This document shows, one piece after another, positions 1 to 7,928 of a DNA stretch of 17,688 nucleotides (the stretch's first letter is position 1; each line of letters begins with the position of its first letter). The notes under the pieces were generated by a model. The model was not told the DNA's origin, ran no database searches, and was given only the letters and a program-made list of their open reading frames with translations. A program made the translations under genes and the position numbers. Origin of the DNA: Bacillota bacterium (GTDB lineage Bacteria > Bacillota > UBA4882 > UBA8346); NCBI GenBank assembly GCA_003501365.1, contig DNPP01000058.1, forward strand, positions 1,888-19,575, given 5' to 3'.

Positions 1-1433
1 AAAGTCACGACCTCAATTTGTTTTGCCAATTCATTCATTTTGGCAGAGGATAATTCAGTTTCATTGGTTTGTTCCATCGTACCCTTAGTGATTTCTTCCA
101 TTGCAGCAGACACATTCTCAGCTGTTTTAGCTGATTGTGAGGAACTCTCTTCCAAAATCATACTATGTTTCAATACCACTTCAACAGCTTCCTTGGTGTC
201 TTTGAGAAGATTACCAATGCTTTCAACCATACGATCAAAACCGGCCCCTAAATACCCTAGTTCATCTTTGCTTATAACAGCAGTTTTTATTGTAAGATCG
301 CCCTTCTCAGCCTTTTGGATCGCCTGAACGACTTGATTTAAAGGATGAGAGATACTGGTAGTAACATAAAACGAAATAACAATAGCAATTACCCCGAATA
401 ATAGACCCAAAATTAATGTTATCCAACCTACTACCCGGATTTCGGCATACAGATAGCCTGATGGTGCAATGTTTAGAATATACCAGCCGTTTTGTTCCGT
501 CTTTTGATAGGTGACAGCTACTTGTTTTCCGTTCATTCTCGCTACGAAACTATCCCAGTTCTTCTTGCCGGACAATAACAGCTTAGTTTGTTTAGTATTA
601 TCCAATATGAATGTCAGATTCTTCCCGATTTGTTCTTTAACAGAGCTTAATACGATCTTTCCTGTATTGTCAACAACTAAAGTCCCGTCTTTACTTACAC
701 TGGATGTTTCATTTTCGGTATTCTGGTAACTAAATAGGGAATTAAAACTTTCAGGACTAATCAAAAACAAAAAAGTCCCCAAGACTTCCCTGGAATAGAT
801 ATCATTTATTTGCTGAGCCATAATAATTTTAGAACCGGTTTGGCCATAATCTAGCGCCGACCATATTATATCGCCTTTGACTGTTTGGACTTTTTTATAA
901 ATATCACTTTTGATAAAAGAATTAATAAACTCATGCGCCAGCCCAGGCGAAAATCCGCTGCGCATAAAAACAGTGGATAATAAAAACCGCGAGCGATCAT
1001 TGGCAGAAATAAATAAAATAGCAAAAATATGATCATCCATCTGGAGAAAGTTTGCAAACAAATCGTTTAAAGGCTTCTCCTTCGGGGATAAACCATAATC
1101 ATCGACAGTATTGACATATTGATTGAGAAAATTATTATTCTGAGTGGTTAATAATTGGGAGGACATGCTTTCGAAATTTTTAAGTTTAGTTTCTAAATTA
1201 AGCTTAGTCTGTGAAAGCCCTTGAAATGAATAATGAAAAATCTTTTGCCGAATTGCAATTCTGGAGCCGCTATAGGAGATCATACCGATAATTGCAATCG
1301 GACCCAAGGAAACAATTAAAAAGAAAAAAATTAGCCGGTTACGAATTGAAAAATTATTGATTGTACGAAAAGTTTTGACCAGGAGGAGCTCTACTTTATT
1401 TTTACACTTTAAAAACAACTGGTTAATTGGCAT
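1..1433 (-). CDS. Methyl-accepting chemotaxis protein, C-terminus cut by window edge
   Basis: An open frame runs without a stop from an ATG at 1433 off the left edge (477 complete codons). It starts with a short cytoplasmic stretch and a membrane segment at about residues 31-52 (hydrophobic run with IFFFLIVSLGP). A large extracytoplasmic sensory region of about 280 residues follows, of the size and style of a double Cache domain. A second membrane segment lies at about 335-358 (WITLILGLLFGVIAIVISF), then a HAMP domain (about 356-410) with the usual P and the Glu-rich end of its second helix. The start of the methylation/signalling helix follows, with Glu/Ser/Ala heptads (AMEEI, EESSSQSAKTAENV). 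The CheA-binding hairpin tip lies outside the window. An AGGAGG lies 12 bp upstream of the ATG; an in-frame ATG at 1454 is a possible but poorly placed alternative start. The gene sits 66 bp after the HAD phosphatase gene with no visible terminator, so the two are probably co-transcribed. Its ligand is inferred, not shown, to be the sugar or polyol handled by this locus. Confidence 0.88.
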   Translation of the reverse strand, partial: MPINQLFLKCKNKVELLLVKTFRTINNFSIRNRLIFFFLIVSLGPIAIIGMISYSGSRIAIRQKIFHYSFQGLSQTKLNLETKLKNFESMSSQLLTTQNNNFLNQYVNTVDDYGLSPKEKPLNDLFANFLQMDDHIFAILFISANDRSRFLLSTVFMRSGFSPGLAHEFINSFIKSDIYKKVQTVKGDIIWSALDYGQTGSKIIMAQQINDIYSREVLGTFLFLISPESFNSLFSYQNTENETSSVSKDGTLVVDNTGKIVLSSVKEQIGKNLTFILDNTKQTKLLLSGKKNWDSFVARMNGKQVAVTYQKTEQNGWYILNIAPSGYLYAEIRVVGWITLILGLLFGVIAIVISFYVTTSISHPLNQVVQAIQKAEKGDLTIKTAVISKDELGYLGAGFDRMVESIGNLLKDTKEAVEVVLKHSMILEESSSQSAKTAENVSAAMEEITKGTMEQTNETELSSAKMNELAKQIEVVT

Positions 1434-1499
1434 GAAGGTCAACAACCTCCTCATTTCCCATAATTTTAGGTAAATATTGCCAAATCCCGAAATCAATAG

Positions 1500-2345
1500 C
1501 TATTGAATACGTTTTCTTTTCATCAACCTTTCTCCGGATAGGTTTTGTTCAATCCAATTTATGACTTGATAAATAGCATGTTCATCATGGTGAGCGCTGC
1601 ACAATGTAGCATGTTTTTTTAAAATCTCGTGGGCATTGCCAACGGCAACCCCAATATCAGCAATCTGGATCATTTCCAAATCATTCAAGTTGTCACCTAC
1701 CGCAATAATCTTTAAATCCGATAATTTGAGTTTATGAACTAAAACTTGCAAGGCATTTCCTTTCGAAGTTTCTATATTCATCAAATCAAGAAATTTCTCT
1801 TCCGAAAACACCGTTTTACAATGTGTTGTCTTTCCTGCTAGGTAAAACTGGACTTCTTTAAGCCCACGATTATCGCAACTGAGTACAATTTTATACCATG
1901 GTTTCGGGATTTTGTTCACTTCCATGGTTCCTGGTAAAATGATTTCCCTAAGTCGATGCGCTTCTACCCAGTCGTTACTTCTGGTTATGCTTACGCCGCC
2001 TTCAAAGAATATTTCCATCCCGAGCTGCGGAAAGTTTAACGGTAAATCGGATAATAATCCATCGATATCATCTTCAATGAAACTGTGCCATAAGATCTGA
2101 TTCTGTTTTAAATCGTAAATTTGGGAACCATTGATCACGATTGCCGGAATATTTACAGGTAATCCCTTTAAATTAAGACTAGCGCCCCTTGCGGTCCTTC
2201 CAGTAGCTACCGTAAATAATCCTCCGCCTTCTACAAAACGCTTTAAAGCAGCTATATTTTCCGGACTTACTTCATTTTTACTGTTAACAAGCGTCCCATC
2301 CATATCGCAGACCAGAAGGAGACCGGCGAAGGGTGAACTTTTCAT
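1500..2345 (-). CDS. Cof-type HAD-superfamily sugar-phosphate phosphatase (HAD IIB)
   Basis: This 281-residue protein has the full set of HAD motifs. Motif I is CDMDGT at residues 13-18, with D14 as nucleophile and D16 as general acid/base. Motif II lies in the TVATGR segment. An NGS follows, as in Cof-type enzymes before the substrate-binding cap. Motif IV is GDNLNDLEMI near residue 218. The cap between motifs II and III is the alpha/beta type C2 (IIB), and the length (270-290 residues) is normal for the family. Such enzymes dephosphorylate small sugar phosphates or flavin/pyridoxal phosphates, and the substrate cannot be read from sequence. In this locus a role in removing dead-end or toxic sugar phosphates is a reasonable inference. 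The ATG at 2345 has an AAAGG-type site about 12 bp upstream; the rest of the 208 bp gap to the dehydrogenase gene shows no convincing promoter. Confidence 0.9.
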   Translation of the reverse strand: MKSSPFAGLLLVCDMDGTLVNSKNEVSPENIAALKRFVEGGGLFTVATGRTARGASLNLKGLPVNIPAIVINGSQIYDLKQNQILWHSFIEDDIDGLLSDLPLNFPQLGMEIFFEGGVSITRSNDWVEAHRLREIILPGTMEVNKIPKPWYKIVLSCDNRGLKEVQFYLAGKTTHCKTVFSEEKFLDLMNIETSKGNALQVLVHKLKLSDLKIIAVGDNLNDLEMIQIADIGVAVGNAHEILKKHATLCSAHHDEHAIYQVINWIEQNLSGERLMKRKRIQ

Positions 2346-2466
2346 AGTATTGGTTATATCCTTTCAATAAATCATATCGCCTTACAATACTTACAGGCCA
2401 CTTTTATGATACCATCATTGCCTAAATACAAAAATGCAAAATACCTACACCTTATTTTATGATAAA

Positions 2467-2545
2467 TTGCAATAACCCCTAAAGATTCTTCAAAGATAAC
2501 TGGTAGAACCATTTATCACAAAGAAAAGATAGGGGTTAATTTGCA
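2467..2545. repeat. Inverted repeat between dehydrogenase and HAD genes
   Basis: The arm TAACCCCT (2473-2480) is mirrored by AGGGGTTA (2531-2538). The match continues outward with a one-base bulge (TGCAA on the left, TTGCA on the right), enclosing a loop of about 50 bases. A small internal hairpin, TGGT-AGA-ACCA, sits at 2501-2511. On the leftward transcript this lies just after the dehydrogenase stop codon and could act as a terminator or an RNA-processing stem. It lacks a clean U run (AUUGCAAUUU follows), so termination is uncertain. It may separate expression of the HAD and chemoreceptor genes from the importer operon. Confidence 0.4.
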
Positions 2546-2553
2546 TTCATAGC

Positions 2554-3633
2554 TTACGGTACTATGATTACCTTCAATGAACCCTCACCTTTACCGGCCA
2601 TTTCAAATGCCTCTTTCCATTTTTCCAATGGATATTGATGAGTCACAACGCCTTCAGTAGGAATCTTCCCACTCGTGATCCATTCGATAACCGGCTCATA
2701 GCAATAAGGGCTTAAATGGGCGCCCAATAAATCGATCTCTTTGCGGTCGCCGATGATGCTCCAATCAACAGTAGTAGGAGCACTGAATACACTGAACTCA
2801 ACAAAGGTCCCCAGCTTGCGGATCATCGTAAGACCTTGAATTACACTTGACGGATGTCCGGTGGCTTCGATATAGACATCACATCCGTAACCTCCGGTTA
2901 AATCCATAACTTTCTTGATGGCATCCTCTTCACCCGGATTGATGACCAGATCAGCCCCAAATTTTTTAGCGAGCGCGAGCCGGTCATTTTTCATATCAAG
3001 CACAATTAACATTTTGGGATTTTTTAACTTAATGGCGCCAACCATTCCAAGGCCCAATGTACCCGCCCCGGATAGAACCACAATATCGGTATTCGATATT
3101 TTTCCTCGATCTACAGCATGTTTGGAACAGGCAAAAGGTTCAATTAAAATTGCCTTTTCAAGCGGTAGCTCTTTGGGAACTTTATAAACCAAAGATTCTT
3201 TCGGTAGTTTCAAATATTCTGCCATACCACCATTGACATTGTTCTGAAATCCAAAAATATCGTGTTTCTGGCACATCCAGTATTTGCCGCTCTTACAAAA
3301 TTTACATTCCCAACATGGAACGATTTGATCGGCAACCACCCGGTCGCCGAGTTTAAAATCTCCTTTACCATTCGGCCCTACCTCTGCAATGGTTCCGAGA
3401 AATTCATGCCCCGGGATAAACGGTGGTTTTACCCAACTGGGTTGCCCATCGCCACCCCAAAACATTGCCGCGCCATGTTCGGCCTTGACATCTCCCGCAC
3501 ATACACCACAGGCTTCAATCTTGATGATAATTTCACCTTCGCCCGCTTTGGGTACGGGATATTCTTTTTCAAACCTGTAATCCCCTAACCCGTACGCTAC
3601 TAAGGCCCTCATTTTTTCCGGTAAACTTGCCAT
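2554..3633 (-). CDS. Zinc-dependent medium-chain polyol (sugar alcohol) dehydrogenase
   Basis: This 359-residue medium-chain dehydrogenase should oxidise a secondary hydroxyl of a sugar alcohol to a ketose with NAD. The catalytic zinc ligands are visible as C45 (CGVCAGD), the GHEF histidine/glutamate pair and the EPFACS glutamate. Four structural-zinc cysteines lie in CWECKFCKSGKYWMC. The Rossmann motif is GAGTLGLGMVG, and the following strand ends in an acidic residue (VLDMKN), which favours NAD over NADP. The usual Ser/Thr of the proton relay two residues after the catalytic cysteine is Gly47. The N-terminal stretch with AMFWGG resembles a branch of polyol dehydrogenases found in polyol-catabolic clusters rather than classical threonine or sorbitol dehydrogenase. 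It is the last gene of the importer run, 74 bp after the ATPase stop, with GAGG 9 bp before the ATG. With L-xylulokinase and UlaE nearby, a pentitol 4- or 2-dehydrogenase is the best guess. Confidence 0.88.
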   Translation of the reverse strand: MASLPEKMRALVAYGLGDYRFEKEYPVPKAGEGEIIIKIEACGVCAGDVKAEHGAAMFWGGDGQPSWVKPPFIPGHEFLGTIAEVGPNGKGDFKLGDRVVADQIVPCWECKFCKSGKYWMCQKHDIFGFQNNVNGGMAEYLKLPKESLVYKVPKELPLEKAILIEPFACSKHAVDRGKISNTDIVVLSGAGTLGLGMVGAIKLKNPKMLIVLDMKNDRLALAKKFGADLVINPGEEDAIKKVMDLTGGYGCDVYIEATGHPSSVIQGLTMIRKLGTFVEFSVFSAPTTVDWSIIGDRKEIDLLGAHLSPYCYEPVIEWITSGKIPTEGVVTHQYPLEKWKEAFEMAGKGEGSLKVIIVP

Positions 3634-3707
3634 TTTGATTCCTCGCTTCCAATATTATTTTTTTATCCAAAACAACTACAATGTCAATTTTAAGCACCGG
3701 GAATAAT

Positions 3708-4823
3708 CTAAATCGCGTTAATCCTATTGCCGGTTCCGATATCAAATAAATGAGTTTTTTCAGCATTAAATTCTAATTTAATATAATCACCGGGCTTATA
3801 ACGCACTTCTTCAAAAGTGATTAAGTTCAGATATTCATTACCCACCCTGATGTTAATCCTTCTTTCATCACCCAGGTTTTCAAATACCGCAATCTTGGCA
3901 CTGTTTGCTTTGCTGTTTTCATTACCGATTAATACATCCATCGGTCTTACTCCCAGCTTAACCCTAATCCCGTCCTTAATTACCGAATAATAGCGTTTAG
4001 GCACGCTAACTCTCACTTCGCTACCTGGAAATTCGAAGAAGAATTCACCTTCACTCCTGGTAATTTTAACAGTCATTAAGTTCATTGGCGGCTCTCCGAT
4101 AAATCCGGCTACAAACTCATTCACCGGATCATCGTATACTTCCAAAGGCGTTCCAAATTGCTGCAATTCGGCATCTTTCATAATCAGAATTTTATCTGCC
4201 AACGACATGGCTTCTAATTGGTCATGGGTAACAATGACGGTTGCACATTGAATTTCTTTATGTAGCCTTTTTATTTCCACTCGAAGTGTTTGACGCATTT
4301 TACCGTCAAGATGCGAGAGCGGTTCATCCAAAAGCAGTAATTTTGGTTTACGTACGATAGCTCTGGCGATATTAACACGCTGTTTCTGACCACCGCTTAA
4401 TGCAGCCGGCTTAGAATCAAGAATATCGTCTACCTTCATTAAGGGAGCAATTCTCATGATTTCTTTTTTTATTTCTTTTTCACTGACCTTTTTGGCACGT
4501 AAGTTAAAAGCAATATTGCCATATACCGACAGGGGAGGATACAATGCATAATCCTCAAAAGCCAAGCCAATATGTCTGTCTTTAGGATGCAGATCATTAA
4601 TCCGGGTATCATCAATATATATTTCGCCCTGGGTAATCTCTTCAAGTCCGGCAATCATCCGGAGGGTTGTCGTCTTACCACAGCCCGACGGGCCGAGAAT
4701 ACCCAAAAACTCTCCGTCTACGCACTCGAAAGATAAGTCCTTCACGGCATAATCATTTTTGGTCTTTGTGGATTTTGAATTTTCATATCTTTTATAAACG
4801 TTCTTTAACGTTAAGTTAGCCAT
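3708..4823 (-). CDS. Carbohydrate ABC transporter ATP-binding protein (MalK/UgpC type), second of two
   Basis: This 371-residue ATPase should energise the importer together with its non-identical neighbour. It has a canonical Walker A (GPSGCGKTTT), a canonical signature LSGGQ (142-146), Walker B LLLLDEP, a D-loop SHLD and the switch histidine in VTHDQ. The Q-loop position reads FEDYALYP, so residue 90 is Glu where MalK-type proteins have Gln. The C-terminal third is a TOBE/OB regulatory domain of the MalK kind (GVRPMDVLIG and the strands after it). The ATG is 9 bp after the stop of the preceding ATPase gene, and its GAGGTG site overlaps that stop, so the two are translationally coupled. Two distinct ATPase genes beside one permease pair recall the GlpS/GlpT arrangement of rhizobial glycerol importers and suggest a heterodimer. 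Confidence 0.94.
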   Translation of the reverse strand: MANLTLKNVYKRYENSKSTKTKNDYAVKDLSFECVDGEFLGILGPSGCGKTTTLRMIAGLEEITQGEIYIDDTRINDLHPKDRHIGLAFEDYALYPPLSVYGNIAFNLRAKKVSEKEIKKEIMRIAPLMKVDDILDSKPAALSGGQKQRVNIARAIVRKPKLLLLDEPLSHLDGKMRQTLRVEIKRLHKEIQCATVIVTHDQLEAMSLADKILIMKDAELQQFGTPLEVYDDPVNEFVAGFIGEPPMNLMTVKITRSEGEFFFEFPGSEVRVSVPKRYYSVIKDGIRVKLGVRPMDVLIGNENSKANSAKIAVFENLGDERRINIRVGNEYLNLITFEEVRYKPGDYIKLEFNAEKTHLFDIGTGNRINAI

Positions 4824-4832
4824 AATATCACC

Positions 4833-5957
4833 TCAGATAATATTGCTTACATGTCGGGTCACAAATTTCTGGTCATCACAGTTGAAAAATAACGCATGTT
4901 CGAGATTTAACTTAATATAAATCGTAGAATCCATCTCCGCGCGTAAATCGCTGGGAGCAACCATCCTTAAAAATTGACCATTTACATCCACTGTCAAAAT
5001 CGACTTATTACCAATCGGCTCAATCGTATAAATAGTACCTGTAAGGAAGCTGGCATCAGGCTTTTCAAAATAGAATTTAATATCATTTCCCCTAATCCCC
5101 AGATCGAACTTATTAACCTTCTTGGCACTCAATATTTTTGCAACATCGTCAGGCAGCGCAAAAAGCCTTTCCTGGCATAACATTTTCAGCATAAAGTTCC
5201 CGTTGTCGGACACCAATTCGGTCTGGAAAATGTTAATTTCCGGCTCACCCATGAGTTTCGCGACTAATTCATTAGCGGGCCGGTAGAAGATATCATCACC
5301 GGTGCCAATCTGTTCGAACCTTCCTTGAATAACAATGGCGATTCGGTCGCCAAGGCTCAATGCCTCCATATAATCATGGGTTACATAAATAGTAGTGGTA
5401 TTAAATTGGGATTGCATTTCCTTCAATTCCGCTCTCATTAAGTGTCGCAATTTGGCATCAAGATGTGCTAATGGTTCATCCATCAAAAAGACTTTCGGTT
5501 CTCGTACCAAACACCTTCCTAACGCCACTCTTTGCCTTTGCCCGTTGCTTAGTTGACTAGGCAAACGTTCCATCAGATTGTCTATTTTCATTACAGTGGC
5601 TATTGCATTAACCTTTTTTTTAATATATTCCTCATCCTTTTTATAGAGCGGACTTCTTAAAGGTGAAGCAATATTATCGTAAACATTAATATGAGGATAC
5701 AAAGCATAATTTTCAAACACCATGGATACATTACGATGGGTTGGTTCGATATGATTGATGACTTCCCCATCAAACTTTATCTGACCTTGATCTGGATACT
5801 CAAGACCGGCAATTGTTTTTAAAATCGTGGTTTTCCCAGCTCCCGCAGGTCCGAATAAAACCAGAAACTCCTTGTCCTTAACCTCTAATTTAATATCATT
5901 AATTGCAGTTATCTTTTTAAATCGTTTCGTGATATTACATAACTCAATCCGCGCCAT
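4833..5957 (-). CDS. Carbohydrate ABC transporter ATP-binding protein (MalK/UgpC type), first of two
   Basis: This is a 374-residue MalK-type ATPase, clearly homologous to but distinct from the next gene downstream. It has Walker A GPAGAGKTT, Walker B VFLMDEP, D-loop AHLD, the switch histidine in YVTHD and a C-terminal TOBE-like domain. Two positions are off consensus. The signature is LSNGQ (136-140), with Asn138 replacing the first Gly of LSGGQ. The Q-loop is VFENYALYP, with Glu82 in place of Gln. In a heterodimer with the neighbouring ATPase, one composite ATP site would use this protein's altered signature and the other the canonical one. The gene lies 13 bp after the permease stop with GGAGAG before the ATG, in the middle of the importer operon. 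The motifs otherwise look intact, so it is probably active rather than degenerate. Confidence 0.94.
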   Translation of the reverse strand: MARIELCNITKRFKKITAINDIKLEVKDKEFLVLFGPAGAGKTTILKTIAGLEYPDQGQIKFDGEVINHIEPTHRNVSMVFENYALYPHINVYDNIASPLRSPLYKKDEEYIKKKVNAIATVMKIDNLMERLPSQLSNGQRQRVALGRCLVREPKVFLMDEPLAHLDAKLRHLMRAELKEMQSQFNTTTIYVTHDYMEALSLGDRIAIVIQGRFEQIGTGDDIFYRPANELVAKLMGEPEINIFQTELVSDNGNFMLKMLCQERLFALPDDVAKILSAKKVNKFDLGIRGNDIKFYFEKPDASFLTGTIYTIEPIGNKSILTVDVNGQFLRMVAPSDLRAEMDSTIYIKLNLEHALFFNCDDQKFVTRHVSNII

Positions 5958-5970
5958 AATTTTTCTCTCC

Positions 5971-6798
5971 TTATCCCTTTACTGCCCCGAAGCTCAAACC
6001 GCGTACTAAATGTTTTTGGATGGCCAAAGCCATTATAACTTCAGGCAATACAGTTATCGTAGCAGCTACAGCCATTTGACCGTAATGAACAGTATCAGAC
6101 GCTAAATATTTTAATGAAGACACCGTAACGGTTTGTACTGAAAAACCGCTTAAAATCAAAGGAAACATAAAACTGTTCCAGGCAAAGATAAATGTTAATA
6201 AAGCAGCTGCTACTAATCCTGGCTTGACTAACGGTAACAATATTTTGAGAAACACTTGATACCAGGAATAACCGTCCAACTGCGCCGCCTGTTCTACTTC
6301 TAAACTAATGTCTTCAAAATACCCTCGAACAACCCAAATTAAAAATGGCATCGTAATTAACTGATATACCCAGATCAAACCAAGATAAGTGTCGATCAAA
6401 TGGAGTTTCTGATAAATCATAAAAAGCGGTAATACCACTAGTATTTCGGGGGCAAATTTAAACCCTAATATCTGCCCTGCCCAAAATTCTTTGGATTTAA
6501 AATTATAACGGGCAAACCCGTAAGCGGCAGGCACTCCTACCAATACGGAAAGGATAACGGCTCCACCACTCACGATAATATTGTCAAAAAACGCTTTAAA
6601 ATAATTCGTTCGGACTAGAACGTTTACATAATTATCTAAAGTAGGATGGAAAAAAAAAGTGGTTGAATACATTTCCCGATCAAGTTTAAAGGTGCATAAA
6701 ACCATCCAAAGTATAGGAAATAATGCAAATATTGCCCAGATCGTTAAAATTAAATTTCTTCCCGCTGCAGCCAAAACTGCAAGTCTTTTGGTATTCAT
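5971..6798 (-). CDS. Carbohydrate ABC transporter permease, MalG type
   Basis: This 275-residue inner-membrane protein has about six membrane segments. The first is at residues 14-36 (LILTIWAIFALFPILWMVL) and a conserved periplasmic YVNVLVRT-type segment follows, as in MalG/UgpE. The EAA loop that docks onto the ATPase is plain: EQAAQLDGYSWYQVF followed by ILLPLVKPGL. The length is typical of the family. It should pair with the 313-residue MalF-type permease to form the translocation path. It begins 12 bp after that gene's stop with a strong GGAGG site. The last residues, GLSFGAVKG, match the usual C-terminus of this family. Confidence 0.95.
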   Translation of the reverse strand: MNTKRLAVLAAAGRNLILTIWAIFALFPILWMVLCTFKLDREMYSTTFFFHPTLDNYVNVLVRTNYFKAFFDNIIVSGGAVILSVLVGVPAAYGFARYNFKSKEFWAGQILGFKFAPEILVVLPLFMIYQKLHLIDTYLGLIWVYQLITMPFLIWVVRGYFEDISLEVEQAAQLDGYSWYQVFLKILLPLVKPGLVAAALLTFIFAWNSFMFPLILSGFSVQTVTVSSLKYLASDTVHYGQMAVAATITVLPEVIMALAIQKHLVRGLSFGAVKG

Positions 6799-6810
6799 AG
6801 ATATCCTCCT

Positions 6811-7752
6811 TCAGTTGCCGGCTGCTTGTTTTTGGACCGCAAGCCATCTTCCTACCAAGAAATTACTTATCAGAGCAATAACAAACCACAAGAATAGAAT
6901 GTATGTCAAAGAAGCGCCAAATTTCATAAATTGAAATCCCTTTGTGTAGGCGGTAATCGACAGATTCATTAATGTATCACCAGGCCCCCCCTTTGTGAGA
7001 GCAAAAATAATGGCACTTTCTTGAAGCGATGCCATTAGCCTGAAAATAAGGGCGATATAAAGAAATGGTTTCAGTAATGGTAATTTTAAATTCCTAAAAG
7101 TAAACCAAGGAGAGGCACCGTCAACTTGGGCGGCTTCAAATGGCGATTTTGGTAATGATTGGATGCCTGCCACTACTAATAAAATCACAAACGGAGTATA
7201 TACCCAAATGTCAATTAAGACCGCTGTAAACAACGCTGTATTAGCAGAAGAGGCCCAAGGGAAATTATAAATTCCAAAAATATTTAAGAATTTCTCGATA
7301 ATACCTACAGAATTGTTAGTCATTAACTGCCAAATAACCGTAGCAATAACCGGGGCCACCATTAAAGGAAAAACCAACGTCACTTTTAAAAATTTGGTAA
7401 ATTTAGTACTCTTGGCTAATAACAAAGCAATTCCAATACCAATCAACATTTCTGAGCCTGTTGTAAGTATTGCATATTTACTTGTAACCAGGAATGCATG
7501 CCAGAAGTCTTCATCACTAAACATACGGATCCAGTTGTCCAAACCAATAAAATGATACGTAGGTGATGAAAAAGAATAATTCGTAAACGAATAATACCAT
7601 GCCATAACAAAAGGATATAAAATGCCGATGGTAAGCAGCAGAGCCGGAGCGATAATAAAATATGGCCTTGCCTTTACAAGGAAAGGAATATTGGCAGACT
7701 TCTTATTAATGCTTATGGGGTCGCTTAATGCGCTTTCAGTTTGCATTCTCAA
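6811..7752 (-). CDS. Carbohydrate ABC transporter permease, MalF type
   Basis: This 313-residue permease has an N-terminal cytoplasmic tail of about 28 residues and six membrane segments starting with YFIIAPALLLTIGILYPFV. The EAA loop is FEAAQVDGASPWFTF followed by LKLPLLKPF. It also carries the ALTKGGPGDTL signature typical of the MalF/UgpA branch. It works as a heterodimer with the MalG-type protein encoded next. The most likely start is TTG at 7752, because GGGAGG is about 8 bp before it; the ATG two codons later would have a 14 bp spacer. The gene begins only about 15 bp after a long palindrome that lies between it and the binding-protein gene. Ribosome access or mRNA stability may therefore be set by that structure. 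Confidence 0.94.
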   Translation of the reverse strand: MRMQTESALSDPISINKKSANIPFLVKARPYFIIAPALLLTIGILYPFVMAWYYSFTNYSFSSPTYHFIGLDNWIRMFSDEDFWHAFLVTSKYAILTTGSEMLIGIGIALLLAKSTKFTKFLKVTLVFPLMVAPVIATVIWQLMTNNSVGIIEKFLNIFGIYNFPWASSANTALFTAVLIDIWVYTPFVILLVVAGIQSLPKSPFEAAQVDGASPWFTFRNLKLPLLKPFLYIALIFRLMASLQESAIIFALTKGGPGDTLMNLSITAYTKGFQFMKFGASLTYILFLWFVIALISNFLVGRWLAVQKQAAGN

Positions 7753-7767
7753 GTTGTTTTACCTCCC

Positions 7768-7901
7768 TCTTTAAAAGGGGCTGTTGCAAAAGTATTTAAA
7801 ATCCATGAGATATATAATATTTTGCTCCGTTGAATATGCAAAACACTGATATATTGTATATCTCTATCGAAATTTTTTATTTTGCGACAGCCCATTAAAG
7901 A
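7768..7901. repeat. Long imperfect palindrome between binding-protein and permease genes
   Basis: The outer arms are GGGCTGTTGCAAAA (7778-7791) and TTTTGCGACAGCCC (7880-7893), with one mismatch in 14. The symmetry extends outward (TCTTTAA at 7768-7774 against TTAAAGA at 7895-7901). It also extends inward (GAGATATATAATAT against ATATTGTATATCTC), so most of the 134 bp can fold on itself. On the leftward transcript the 3' arm is followed by CUUUU. This could act as a partial terminator or 3'-end stabiliser that lets the binding protein be made in excess over the permeases. The near-identical ends also fit a small MITE-type insertion, and no clear target duplication is visible. Confidence 0.7.
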
Positions 7902-7928
7902 ATATTTAGAACACTTATTGATTAATTC

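Noticed and set aside
866..1057. Hydrophobic 63-codon leftward open frame
   Set aside because: It lies in another frame inside the chemoreceptor gene, whose own frame is open and shows clear domain order.
7727..7746. TGAAAGCGCATTAA near the permease start as a catabolite (cre) site
   Set aside because: It has two mismatches at conserved positions and lies inside the coding region; there is no second site at a promoter.
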